A stretch of DNA of 64,000 nucleotides from Oscheius tipulae (taxonomy: Eukaryota; Nematoda; Chromadorea; Rhabditida; Rhabditidae), in contig JASJZH010000004.1 in assembly GCA_037178975.1 (NCBI GenBank), forward strand, positions 9,982,001 to 10,046,000. The letters are read 5' to 3'. The position numbers and the translations under genes are program-made. Position 1 is the stretch's first letter; every line of letters starts with the position of its first letter. Shown here one piece after another: positions 43,101 to 55,629 of this stretch. Below the pieces are notes generated by a model. It saw only the letters and a list, made by a program, of their open reading frames with translations. It was not told where the DNA came from and searched no databases.

Positions 43101-46100
43101 AGTGACGTGACAAAGGTGTACAGAACTTCGCTGTATTCTCTCCGCTTCGGAGATTTTCAAATTTGTTCTATGATCCCACTCTGGCAATCTTTGTAGAGCA
43201 ACTGGCCCAAAATGTGCTCAAAAATACATACCGTGCTTTTCCTTGCATGTTCTTTCCCGGAGTTCTTGCAGCCGGAAGAGACCAGCTGCAACATTCTCTT
43301 CTCTATTTGGACAAGCTATTGCGTAACTATACGAAATGTGTAGTGACCCTGTATCAGTAGAGAGAAGGTGGACCGTGACAGTGACAGTGATAGTAGCTGT
43401 CCCTCCTTAGTCTACCGTACTCACAACTTCCCCAATGTCTCTCCTTCTCCGATTTAAAGAAGACCAGTGGGTGGGACCAGCTGCTCCTCCCCGTTCCCTT
43501 CGACCGGAATTCCTTTCCACTCTACCCCCTTTCCGTGTTTCTTTGCGGTTTTGCAAGCAACAGCGAGAACGCGTGCGGGACATATGGTTAGAACTTTGAT
43601 CATCCTATCTCCATCTTCTCTGGATGAATGCACCAAAGTTTTTTGTTTTCTCTCGATCTCTTTGAACGCGCTGTTGGAACTAATAGGATTTCATGCTAGT
43701 AATGAGACCTAATCAGGGTGGGAAACAGTACACTGCCTAGAGAGAACGTTCTCTTTGACGAAACTGGTTCGGCGAGGGAGTCAGTCATTCTCTTCCCGTA
43801 AGTGCCTCACTACCTCTCCTCCTTATTCTCATACACTTCCTTTTACTAACCAGACCCTTAGCCTGTCTCATTCTTTCTATCTCACTGTCTCTCTATCTCT
43901 CCGTCTCTGTCTTTCTATTTTTCAGTCTTTGTGTCACTCTGTCTCCTTGTTTCTCGTTTTTCAAGGAATGCCAAAGAGAGCTGTTAGCACCAATATGTCA
44001 CATTACTGACCGCCTTTCCATCATCTCTTTCACATGTTTCCCGGGGCTTATGCCAACAGTTATTGGTTATTGCGAACATCAACGTAATTGGAGCCTGCGT
44101 GAACACGCCTCAGAAAACAGTGAAACGTTTACATTTATCATAATCACTGATCGAGCGGAATAGATTTGAGTATGAGTAAATAGCAAAAATAACATGCTTA
44201 TAGACATCATCGGCTTCGAGCTTGGAGACAAGTGATTGACGGCTTGTTGACTAGCAAAAGGCTGGAGGAGACTAATGGCTCGATAGTGGGAAGATCGGAT
44301 TAGTTGATTTGAATGGGTAGAAAAATGGGAAAAAAATGAAGCCCTTCTTTTGCTCAAATAGCCTAACTGTCATGTCCGTCGTTTCAAATGTGAAGCTAAA
44401 CGCTGTCCAACTTGAAACAGTGTCTCGCGAGGCAGGAGGCCATAACGAAGACGCTGTCTACCCGTTGAAGATGTGGCTCTCTGGAACTCACTTTTAGTTT
44501 TCAGAGCTCTCTCTGTATTTCAAATTCCCTTCGCTTTGTTTATCTTTCCACTAACCGTTTGCTGATTTATGACTCTTCCTATCTCTGGATTTCCTGACAG
44601 GCCATTTGTTTTCTGACAGTTGTTTATTGCTCCCAGAGCGTACTCCTCCAGCCTTCTAGTAAGCACTCACCCTCAATTTTATCACCTTAGAAAGAGAGAC
44701 AGAGAGACTGAGGTTCACTGAATCTCTCCAGACATTGTTTTTGTTTGTCTCCTGCCAAAAAGGGGGCGGAGCTCTCTTCCGGGGGAAAACAGCCCGAGTT
44801 CATATGTTGACACTCGTTTTTGCTTTTCGCAGGTCACGTGTCCCGAATAGACTGTCTCCAGTTTCATCCCTCACTAACCTCTATTCTCCTCCGGTAAATA
44901 TGTTGATTTGTGGCAATCAGGCAAGTCAGCAGGATTCCGAAATATGGCTCCTAATCAAATGATTTGTTCGCGAGCGATGAACCGCGAACAATTTTCGGAC
45001 TCCTTACACAATTAGAGATCGGGAGTTTTGGGGTTTCTCTCTCTCTCTCTATCTCACGATTCTGCAACATGTTCCTCCTACTTTTGGTAATTTTTCCTGT
45101 TTGTATTTACCAGAAGTTTCACGTTTCCTGTGGCTGTTTATAGTTTCCGGCTGCTCAGAGTAGGAATGCAGTTGCTTTAAAACAGAACCAAGATCTTTTT
45201 GGGAATTCCCGTTCCTCCTCCCAAACTTCCGAACCCATCCTCAAATTATTCAGTCGAGAGCAAATTCCATTGTTGTTCCACCCTCTCAAGTATTATTGTC
45301 CTGTCTCTCACTCTCTGCTACTCTCTTCCTCTCCAAAATTTTATAATGAACCCAGTTTTCAGCAGCCTTCATCATGGTTTCCCACGTCAATCGACGGTAT
45401 TCTGATGCTAGGCGGTGCCTCTCATACCATTGTCTTTTATGCGGCAGCCGTTCCGGCGGTCGTCATTGCTTGCTCATTATGGGGCCCGTGTCATGACAGC
45501 ACTCTCTTTCTTCTTATTTCACTGCATATAATGGGTATGCGAACCTTACAGAGAGATAGAGAGACAGCCATGAGATCCCTCAAATTGTTTACCAAAAGCG
45601 ACACGAAGAGAAATTGAGTCCTTGATAAGGTTTTGTGGCCCCATGTCCAGTTATTTTCTTAGTACTTATCCGGTTTTTACGGCCGTTCGAAGCAGTATCC
45701 CAGCTATTATCTTATCACTCTGTAGCGGAATTTCCATCTTGATTCAATGAAAACATCCGGTACATACACTTATTCTTCTTCACCCTCTCAGCATAGTCAT
45801 GTCCCATTCTTGGAAAACAGAACAATTCTCCGAAATATGACTGTGAGTCTGATTCACAACTCAAACATTGAGTCCTCCTTGAAAAAGCAACTGACCGGCT
45901 CTAAGAGATTCAAATGGGCGATAAGGTCTGTGACAGGAAGATGAAGTACTTTTTCTGCTTCTTCTCATCTGCCGACCAATGGCCCTTATATGGTCAGTGT
46001 CCTACCCCCATTTATTGTGGTGGGACATATTAGGGAATCGTAGAACAGTCTCTCTGTCTCTATCCCAGTTCTTCTGCTATCACTCCTCCTCTATGTAATT

Positions 46101-48801
46101 GATCGCTGCCTCGACTCTTATCTTCTGTCGGCTTGCCTTAACACCTTTCCTCCCCCTTTGCATCTTTAAGAAAACATAATCAGTTATCTGGATAGCATGT
46201 CTTTATTAGGCGGAAGTGTTCTCTTGATTACTTCCTGTGACTCTCACTCCAACGGACATAGCAGTCATAGCATATTTCCTGCTGGGAGGCACTTTCTGAT
46301 GCATTTTCTTTTGAAAATGTCAGTTTCCGAAGGGAACCATTCAAATAGCCGGTCACGAAAGTTGTATCACCCATCCGGTCACTTTCGATTCTAGCCAATT
46401 GTTTTTGATTGGCTCATACAGCTAGTTTAGTCGCATTCTCCCAGCGCTCACATAATATGCGGCCATTTGAACGAGGCGCAGCTAAACATGGGCTCTTTCA
46501 GAGTCTAGAGGCAGAAAAGTAAGGTGCTGACTGGCACGGTCATAAGCCCAATTACTTCTTTCCTAGCAGGGTTTGGAGCAGCCTTCTTTATTCTGAAAAT
46601 GAGTCTGGACTAAAGTCTAGACTTCTTTCTGTATCTCTGCTTCTCTATTTCTCTGTATTTCTGTCTCTCTGTGTCTCTATTAGTCTGTCTGTTTCTGTCT
46701 CACTATCTCTCTACCTCTCTATGTGTCTGTGTGTCCCCTCACTCTCTGTCTCTCGCTCGACTACCTAGTACAATGTACTGTGACTCACGCACCAAACTAG
46801 TGTTTCCACTTCAAAGAACCAGCTGATCGAAAAACCACGTGGGTCATTTGTCTCACTTGCCTTACCCGAGTGCTGTTGTTGCACTCCGGGCCCCCAGTTC
46901 ATTTTGCCACAGCCGCGTGTCCGCATTCTCCACCACGTGACATGCCGTCTGGGATTCAGTCTCGCGCCAAGTTGTTTGACGTGTTTTTGTCTGCTAGGGA
47001 TTTCTTAATTCAGCCCATTTTTCTCTTTCTGTTTGGACCCGGTCTCTCTATCAGTTAGTGGTCTCGCCTCCCTGAGATGGACGCGCTCGGGCTGCGGAGA
47101 AAAACTACTGCAAACAGCAGCAGCCCACCCCACCCCACAACGGATTTTGTCTCGTCTCTCTCTCTCTCTCTTTCGACGCGTTCAGTTCTCCAAAGCAGAT
47201 TATTGCCGCCAGCTTGTCCTAGGATACCTGGCGTGTTCTGCTTCTCTCTCTCTCTCTCTCTCTTTGCAGCTGACCTTGATTTTTGAATAGGGAGATTTTT
47301 AGTACCAAAACTTGATTTTCAGCTTCTGTAATGCTGTTATTGGACAAGACGACTAGAGCAGATCAAAATCTATAACTTTTCACAATGTCAAATTCCTGAA
47401 AATTCGTTCTTGAGCATGAAAAATGAGATAGAAGTTGGAAGCCCGCCAAAATATATCGTGCTTCCTGCAATCTTCCTCAATTTTGAGCTAAAAATCGAGC
47501 TTTTGACCAACACAATTATGTAGATTTGTAGAATTTGAACAGTTCTAAGTTAGCAGAATCTCAAAAAGTCGTCTTGACCAATAACAGCTACCAAATCTCC
47601 CGTTTCTTGAACCGCATCCTCTTCCAATTTGTCTACAAATCTGTTCTCTCTGATCCCTAACCCCATTCCGTTGCATTTCAACCAGATCCCACTCTCGTTT
47701 GTGACTATGTATGTTAAAGTGGGATTGATGTATTTTGTTGTCTGTGTCACATCCAATGTTGCCTCCTTCGTCCTCTTACACTTTCGGAGCATACACATTC
47801 CCATCCAAAGAGTAGAGCTAATTAAGGCGGTTTTTGGTCTCCTTCCTCTCGGCTTTTTGACGTTCCACTTTTTCCCGCTTAGTGGCTACTGTAAGGGGCT
47901 ATCTGTTTGATTTCGCGGTAGCTGTTGTTTGGAGAGTGAGGGACAACGGGAGAGTGAAAGAACACTCAGAAAATCTGAGGGCTAATTAGAGAGGGAGAGA
48001 GAGAGTCAGTTAAAGAGAGTTCTGGAGTTCAGTAGAGCTCAACATGTCTCTCTGTCTTTTTCCCATTCAATCGAGAGTTGCTAGGCTTCTGATAAACAAC
48101 TCGAACTACCCATTTTCGGGAGCCGTGTATAATCAACACCTAAACGTAGGAGTTGGCAGAACATCTATGTCTCTGATCTTTTGCATCTATCTTGACAGCA
48201 TACAAAGAAACAGAAAGACAGAGAGACACAGAGAGAGACTCACACTTTTGGCTGCTTTCCAGTATTTTCTTATCTGCAGTCCGTCTCATATTTTCCAATC
48301 AGTCTTGATTCTCTTTATCCCCACTCGAATCTTGCCTCATCCCTTCTGATCCCGTTCCTCTTTCCCCATCTTCCAGTCCTTTTCCAGCTCACCTTTTTCC
48401 ACCAACTTGCTGCCCTGCCCGCTCGCCATCACCAAATAACGCCCTCCACTCGCAGTTTTTCATTGCCTTGTTATCATTAATCAGAATGGCGCCCTTTCCC
48501 AAGAAAACTTGTTTTCTCCCCACGTACGTCCAGGCTTCTGGCTTCAATCAAGAAATTGACTGTCTTTCTGTTTTTCTGTCTCTTTGTCTCTCTGTCTGTC
48601 CGTGCCACTCTCTGTCTCTCTCTTGTCTTTAAACTTTCTTAACATGTCCATGACACCCGTCAGTTCTTCAGTACTTTTTTGTCCTTTCGAGACGCATCAG
48701 GTGTTTCTTCCAGTTCCCTCTCTCTCTCTCACCCTAATTCGATCATCTTCTCGATTTTCTTCTCAGTTTTTCTCGAAAAATGACCTCCTAATTTCCAGGC
48801 T
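37151..48801. other. 11.6 kb without recognisable genes, pyrimidine-tract rich
   Basis: Open frames here are short and low-complexity. The plus strand is rich in T/C with many TCTCTGTCTC-like tracts (for example 40545-40630, 42595-42660, 43865-43950, 46625-46755, 47150-47175, 47240-47265, 48560-48625). Purine-rich versions occur at 44690-44712 and 48205-48236. A minus-strand frame at 47804-47550 (INPTLTYIVTNESGIWL) has protein-like composition but no family. This may be a regulatory region or very long first intron for the tpra-1 gene. Confidence 0.5.
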
Positions 48802-51506
48802 ATGTCTGTGTTATTCCACGAAAATCCAGGCACATCATTAGGAGAAGTCAAGTTTGTCGGCAATGAAACTGGTAAGTCTTGGTTCCACTCACTTTCTCCC
48901 AATCAATCAGTTCTACTGAAAGACCCTAAGTGACCAATGACTTTTCAGACGACACAGGCGAGACTCCCGACTGGATAACGGATTTCTTCCCGAACAACAC
49001 GATCATCGACAGCGAAGCACACCAGGCAATTCGCGGATTTTGCCGAATAGCCCTGTTGTATGAGGTTCCCGGAATTGGTGTGCGGTACTGGGATCTGGCC
49101 ATATTGCTACCAAACCTGCTCTTCTTCATCTTCTTGCTTTTCAAGCTCCGACCAGTCATCAACAAGTTGTCCACTTCGAACAGTCCAGTCTACAAGGCTT
49201 TCTTCATTCTGGTGAGTATGTAAAATATTGAGGGGTTTTCTAATTCGGTTAGTTTTGGGTGAAGTTCTGTCACCGACACTTTGAAGTGGGAAATGGTTTT
49301 GGTAGATGGCAGGGTAACAGAAACATAGGCTCTAAACTGACAGTAATATGATTAGAGAAAATCGCAAGGTGAAAGGAACAGTGACAGTAGACTCCAATTC
49401 GACAGAGATAATATAGCTTGACAGTATAACAGTGAGAGTCATCCTCCAGAATCCCCCTGTGGAAAGAGAAATAGGATACAGGCTGACAGAAACAGTAGCA
49501 GTAGATGATCGACAGACTGGGGTATGTTCAGTTGGAGGTTGATGGACAAGAACAGTCAATGGCACATAAATAGGAACAGTTCCAATAAATGACAGATTGA
49601 CAGTGACAGGGGAAGATAGTAACTGTTGAACGGTGGCACAAACAGAGCACGTTGCAATGTCTGAAAGTCAAAGTCGACAGGACAAGTCAGAGTCAAATTG
49701 ACAGAAAAGGTGAGAGTACAAAGAGGGACCGGCTGGCCGTTCACAGTTTCAGTCCTTGACAGACGACAAAGTCAGTGCCAGTGACAATAACAGAGAGATC
49801 CTTCAGGTCTACCTGACGACCTTCTTGAACATTGCCCGATGCGCCGTCTCCATCGGATTCTCCATCACCGATCCCGTTGGAGAGATGCTGGACCGGGTTC
49901 TTTGGCTCTCCTTGAAGTTCTTCTCCATGACTGCTGAACTCTCAGTCCTGACATTCGCACTCCTTTTCGGTGAGTCCTCGTGACTTTTATCTTTCTTATC
50001 TGGGACTCTGATTCATAGTTCCGCTTGTTTACTCTCCTCTGACATTCTCTCTACCGTGTGCAGCCAGGAAAGGCGATCAGGCCATTGGAAAGGGAGAGAG
50101 AGTGACGTGCTAAGGCCTGGCACGCGGCTGTATGATGGCGAGAGCATCGGGGTCACACACCGAACATTGTCAGTACAGAGATAGGGGGCTTTCTAGAACG
50201 TATGGGGGGTAACAGTCTATTCGACACTCAATGAGCCTAAGCGGCATGTTTTCGAGAATTAATTTTATGATATTGGCGAGTTGCTCCTTACGCTTTCCTT
50301 TATCGAATTGTGAAACTGGAAAACTCAAAAACCAAGAACTTGACCTCGACATTGCAAAGTTGCTCCTAATTGAGCGCCTTTCCGAAGAGGTGGTCTTATG
50401 CGTCATGACTCTCAAGGCAAAACATGCAGGGGGAGACTGGCTGTATCGAAACGGAGGATCAAACTATGATTTTGTACGCTAACTAGTCAATACCATTTCA
50501 GGCCACCTGGACAGTTCCACTAGCATCAGAAGAGCTCTTCTTATCACTCTACTAGTGAGTCTCGCTCACACAGCTGTGCAGACAGTTCTGGAGCTTCGTC
50601 TGCTTCACAACTCCCTCGTGGACGATCTCTTCTTCGACCTTCACTCTCAAGGCGGACTCGTGTTCTGGTTCCTGACATCGGTCACCTTTGCCATCGTGTA
50701 TCTATTCGTCTCGTGCCTTCCTCTGACCTGTTGTAGAAACTATGTTTCACTTCCGAGTAAGTGACAGTGACAGTGACAGTGACTTATTCCCGTATTTTCA
50801 GGCAAATGCTCCTTCTACTGGTACTGCGCCTTCTTGTTTCTGATGAACTGTTTCCAAGCTCTGGGAGTCGTCTTCATCTTCTTCAAACTAAATGACGGAT
50901 ATTGGTAAGCTTCACTCTATCACCCTCAAAATTCTACCTTCAGTGTCACGATCTTCACTACCTTCGTCTACTTCACTTTCCTGCCCCCGGTCATCTACTT
51001 TACTTTCTTGCGCTCTCTGCTCAAACGACCCGCCTCGACCAGTACTGGACTGTTCTCTTACAGGAAGCAGAAGGATGAGGGGGGAACCAACGACATGCCT
51101 CCTTACTTCCCGAGGTTTTCGGGTGAGTCTTGCAAAGAATTCTGACAGGAAAATGTGCTGACAGGCTGATATTGACAAAAATTATCGACCAGTGTATGTC
51201 TAACTTCCAGGTTTGACCTCTCCCTCCTACGACGATCTCTTCGACTTGCATCGTGGCAACCGCTTCGTCGACTACGACTACACCCGTGACTACCTCCAGT
51301 GCCCCTACGACACCCCCCTAATGGCCTCGGAGCCAGCCGAGAGTACTGTAACTACTCGAACCGCCGGCAGCGATGAGGGACACCAGCGTGATAGTCAAGT
51401 CTTCGGCTCCATCGAGCTGGGACAACATACTCGTCACCCTACAAGCCATCTCAAAGGACTCGGTGCCAACGGGACCCTCATCTTCGAGGATTCGCGCTGG
51501 AAGTAG
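48802..51506 (+). CDS. tpra-1: TPRA1 homologue, seven-transmembrane protein
   Basis: Seven exons with consistent phase (48802-48871, 48949-49211, 49807-49969, 50502-50756, 50802-50904, 50944-51122, 51211-51506) give 442 residues. After an acidic, glycosylatable N-terminus come GVRYWDLAILLPNLLFFIFL, YLTTFLNIARCAVSIGFSIT, LWLSLKFFSMTAELSVLTFA, the family word GHLDSSTSIRRALLITLLVS, GGLVFWFLTSVTFAIVYLFV, FYWYCAFLFLMNCFQALG, TTFVYFTFLPPVIYFTFLRS and FSYRKQ. This is a close match in order and spacing to transmembrane protein adipocyte-associated 1 (TPRA1), a conserved seven-transmembrane protein of poorly known function. The C-terminal tail is Ser/Thr/Asp-rich with YDDLFDLHRGNRF. The ATG follows TTTCCAG-GCT, a likely trans-splice or intron acceptor. 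Introns 3 and 5 are full of GACAGT words. Confidence 0.92.
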
Positions 51507-51811
51507 ATTCTGTTTATTTGATCTTGACACTCAACTTCGATACGTGTGTGTACCTAATGGGTAGCCTTCCAGCTATGCAACATTCGCTTTAACCCCATAC
51601 CAAAATTGCTGTACATTCTGCGAAAAGAGCGGCTCTCGCGACATATCTCCCTTCTCGGAAAGAGAATCGAGCTCTACCGGTTCAAATCAAATTGTGTTCC
51701 CACCCCTTTCTTGTGTTTGCTGTTTACAATAAACGGTTATTCGAAAACGTGTGAACAGTGGACAGAAAGGTACAAAGGCAGAGAAATTAAGAGACAGTGA
51801 CAGTGTTCATT

Positions 51812-54173
51812 TCATTCAAAAATGTCCTCGGGTACTTCCATCTCCTTCGCGTAGCGCTCCATGATCCGTCTGTCCGAGTTTGTCAAGGGACGAGCCTTGA
51901 TTTCCTTCATCAAATCACGAGACATGTGTGAGTTCTTCTGGGAGTCTTGATCCTTGCATCGGACAGCTGCTTCAACACAATGAAGAGGGATTTCGAGCTG
52001 AAATATTGACATTCAGATTATTTAGTTAAGTCGTTCCTTACCGCTGTGAAGAGCTTGACTAGAACTTTGGATGTGTCTGTCAACAGTTCATGATACTGCA
52101 CAGCTGGATGACAGTACAGAGCCCTATTCTTCAAGTAATGGTGATACGGAGAAGCGTAGACGATTGCGGACCAAAGCTGGAACTCAAGTTTAAAGCGAGT
52201 GTAGTGTGCAGCTACGAAACGATTTGGTGCGATTCTACCGTATTTCGCACGGCAATACAAACCGTTTCTATTCCAATATGCAGTAAAAGATTGAATTTTT
52301 GCTCGATTGCGTTGGCATATGTAGCCTTTTTTGCTTAAACACTATACGCTACCATAGCATGGATTGATCACAAACAAGGGATACGTGAAAGAGATTAAAA
52401 AAATGATGCGAAAATGCACCTGACAAGGTGTAAACGCTTCAACTCCATTATTTCGGGCCATTTCTTCTCAACTTTGATTTGTTCTTACTAATTTTGATGT
52501 GCTCTTTACGACAAACATAATTAGAGATCGTCTAAGCACCAACACATCAGTAGAAATCCCAATTTTACCATTTTTTTGGTCATTGTGCGCACCAACTTTG
52601 CAAGCTTGGGCGGAATAGCTGCACACTAAACTTGGGCGTCGAGCAGAAAATCGAGCCCTTTCGAGCCGCGTTTTTGGCTCGGGGTCAAAAACCAACTCGG
52701 CTCGAGCTAACTGCACTCGCTTTAAAGGAACACTGACATTATGGGTAATCAGGTGATCAGGGAAAATCTGGGTATTTGTGGCGGGACCCTCATAGCGACC
52801 AATATTTTCCTATTTTCCCATTTTTCTAGGGTTTTCATTCATTTTCGCGTCATGTAACCAAGTTTGTCGAGTTCACTCAATTTTGACAGTTCTTGCATGT
52901 TCTTTCATTATTTCTCATTTTTTTGTCGTCCACATTAACTTCTCTATTAAACACATTCTGAAGAGTTCAAAATAAGTGTATCGCCTCAGAAACAGCGAAA
53001 GTAAAAGGTATTACCAAAGAAATTCAAAAACTTTGCCAGTACATAGAGCGCGCACTGTTCAAATTTTATTATAATGTCAGTGTTCCTAAAGGACTAAAGG
53101 CAGAGAGATAGAGATACAGACAAACCTTTATGGAATCCGGTTTGAGTTTTCTAACGTAACGTCCTTCCATACAAGGACTGAGAATTGCGATGAAACGTGC
53201 AAGTGAGGGCCAGGCATTGTAGAGTATGAGATTCATCTGGGCAAAGTATCTTTCCCTGCAGTCACGAAAATGAAGTGAGAGCATAGAAAACAACCTGCTC
53301 CGAACCATTCTCTCAACGGATGGAAGACCATTTTGTCGAAACATGAACATGTGCTTCAGTTTCGGGATGTCTTCACAGAGTCTAACCAATCTAGCCTCTC
53401 CACTGGTTGTCTTTAATACACAGATCTGATTGGCTGGAACGTGAGCTCGGAGACAGGCTACAGTTGCTTCCAGAAGCTCTTGAACTTCTTCTTCAGCAAC
53501 GAGTCCTTCGTCAAGGTAAAAGGACAGATTGACAAGGACGTGAGGTTCTCCAAAACAGACTGTGGTACCAGGGTGATCGAGCATTTTTCCCATTAGAGTA
53601 CTGCCACCACGTGCGGTGTTGGTGAAAAAGATCTGTAAGAAACAGAATGAGCAGAGAGAAAGAGCGAGACAAACAGATAGACATATACTCACAGTTTTCG
53701 GTAGTTTCCTGTCATTGAACTTGTCAGCCAGCTTCATAAAATCCTCTTTAGCCACTTCAGCCAAAAGCATGGCATCCTTGTAAACGGAAACATACATAAA
53801 GGGATAGTTTTCTATTCGGTAGTGGTCAATCTCTTTTGGCAGAAGAACAAAAAAAGCTCTGTCTCGCTCCACCGAGTACAAGAACCACTTCGGATCATTT
53901 AGAATAGCCAAATCTTGCCATTCTCCTCGAGTCGCAATGAAATCCTGTCGCTTGGAAATCTCCTCAATGTCCATCTTGTGCTTGAACAGAATCCGGCTGA
54001 CTCTAATCTTTCCTTCCTGCTTTATTTCATGTTTTCTGCCGTACTAAACTCGAACTTTGCGCAACAAAATGACAAGATACCTCTCTCAAAAACTCCTGAA
54101 CATGGTGGAATAGCAGATAAAGGACGTAGAAGAAGAATCTGGCTATAGCATAGATTTTGGCTATGGGACCCAT
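51812..54173 (-). CDS. Sulfotransferase-like type II membrane protein
   Basis: Exon 1 (from ATG at 54173): MGPIAKIYAIARFFFYVLYL, a signal anchor. After an intron ending TTCAAG: HKMDIEEISKRQDF through RKLPKT. The next exon carries the P-loop-like PAPS-binding motif IFFTNTARGGSTLMGKMLDH with CFGEP, then LKTTSGEARLVRLC and KHMFMFRQNGLPSVERM, the likely 3'-phosphate site. It continues YFAQMNLILYNAWPSLARFI up to about 53118. After an 800-base intron holding repeats come FTAYWNRNGLYCRAKYGRIA, FKLEFQLWSAIVYASPYHHY, and the last exon LEIPLHCVEAAVRCKDQDSQ to EVPEDIFE (stop 51812-51814). Such enzymes move sulfate from PAPS to glycans in the Golgi; here both substrate and subfamily are unknown. Confidence 0.75.
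52620..53093. mobile_element. Intronic repeats: GGCTCG-rich end plus small inverted-repeat element
   Basis: 52630-52720 is rich in CGAGCC/GGCTCG words like 24300-24430. Directly beside it, 52722-53093 is bounded by inverted repeats containing AGGAACACTGACATTAT and its complement ATAATGTCAGTGTTCCT, as in a miniature inverted-repeat element (about 370 bases, no coding capacity). It lies in the large intron of the sulfotransferase-like gene. Confidence 0.5.
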
Positions 54174-54587
54174 TTCGAAAAAGAGACGTAGTTGTAGGTA
54201 GAGTGTGGAGACTCTCTGTTTTCCATCTTATGGTTTCTATTTCTGTCTCTGTTTATTATTGTTCTCTGGTGGCGGTCGGACCTGATTTTCGTCAAAGATT
54301 GGGAAGACAAAACATAGAAGAGGAGGAAGGTTAGACATTAGGCATCAACCTGTCTCGAAAATGTTTTGAACTGCATTCTAGGCATCAAGATGGTTTCTCA
54401 TTTTTGCAAACCACCAGTTTCGAAAGAAAATCTATCAAGGTACTGATTCCTCGTATATTGACAAGGCAAATCCCTTAAAATTTTCGCATTCTCTGTTCTG
54501 TTCACTGCATACATGTGCGCTCGGTCCGGAAAGCGTGGGTCACCTTTTTCCACCTCCTCTTTCCTCATAACTTGAAAAAAATAAATT
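54174..54587. other. Upstream region of the sulfotransferase-like gene
   Basis: No open frame of interest. Confidence 0.3.
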
Positions 54588-55267
54588 TTTTTCGGCTATG
54601 TTTTGGAGAATTCTACATTTTCTCGTAGAAGAGGTCATTTTCAGGCCTTGCAATGCTCTACCATGTGGTGGAGCAGACCTAAAGCTAAAAATTTTCAGAA
54701 CATCGTCAACTCAGGAAGTCTGTATATCAGTCTGAAAACTAACTCCGAAGCTGCACACTCCTTGCACAGCCTTTATGCAATGACCTCGTTAATTTTCATC
54801 CTCAGTTGTGAGGCAAGAATGCCCCAGTGATTTTGTTCTTTCTCCGGTTCTCGACTTCCATTCTCTCCCAGTGAATTAGATACTCAGTTTTTCAGTTCCA
54901 ATTATGCTCCAGAGCTACTATCTTTCCCCGGTTTCTTGATTTCTTTTTCCTCCCAGTGTTTATCGGTTTCTTTTATCATCCACGTTTTAGTACAAAACGT
55001 ATTACTTAATTATGAATTGACAGAAGAAATAAAGAGTTTGTGTGTACCAAAAGGGGAAAAAAATTATTACCGAGACCGCGCTGCATTGCAAGGAGTGCGC
55101 AGTTTCGGAGCCAATTTTCAGACTGATACACAGACTTCCAGAGTAGATAATGTTCTGGGAAAGTGTAGCTTTTGATTTTCTCTACAGCTTTGTAGGACAT
55201 TGCAAAGCCCGAAAATTACGTCTTCTATGAGAAACAATATATTTCCCGAAAAATAGCCGAAAATTTT
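54588..55267. repeat. Inverted repeat, arms about 180 bases, spacer about 315
   Basis: 54588-54766 and 55083-55267 are diverged reverse complements: TTTTCGGCTATTTT..., GCAATGTCCTACAAAGCTGT against GCAATGCTCTACCATGTGGT, then GTCTGT-TATCAGTCTGAAAA and GCGCACTCCTTGCA. The right arm on the minus strand stays open as FPEHYLLWKSVYQSENWLRN, which could be an exon fragment of an unknown gene copied in both directions. Confidence 0.65.
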
Positions 55268-55629
55268 CAGTTTTGACCTGAAAGTGATTTTTAGTATACT
55301 TCGGACGTTTTCGGAGCAAAGGTTTTTTCTTGACCAGAAGCAATGCTTCATAAAAATCTCCATCAAAAATAATCTATTTGGCAATTAAAAATTCGCGGTC
55401 GCCTTTTACCTCCTTCTCCTCCATCCACAGGCCGCCGTTGGGGGTAGAATGTCCCACGGCCGTATCTGGAAAAGGGCGGGCCGAGTGGGGTCGAATCGAA
55501 ATATTAGCGGAAAGCGGTCATCGCTGGAACAAAATGACATTTTTCTTTAAACTTTTCGATTTTCTGCAAAGCTATAGAGCAGAAAAGACGCTACAACCGT
55601 GCAGAGCATCGAAAAGTTAAAATGACATC

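Noticed and set aside
44400-47300. CRISPR-like regular short repeats
   Set aside because: The repeats are simple-sequence tracts without uniform spacers, in a eukaryotic genome.
37151-48801. Several CACGTG words (about 40.0, 43.0, 44.8, 46.8, 46.9 kb) as a transcription-factor cluster
   Set aside because: Five hits in 11.6 kb is not clearly above chance, and similar words occur elsewhere in the window.
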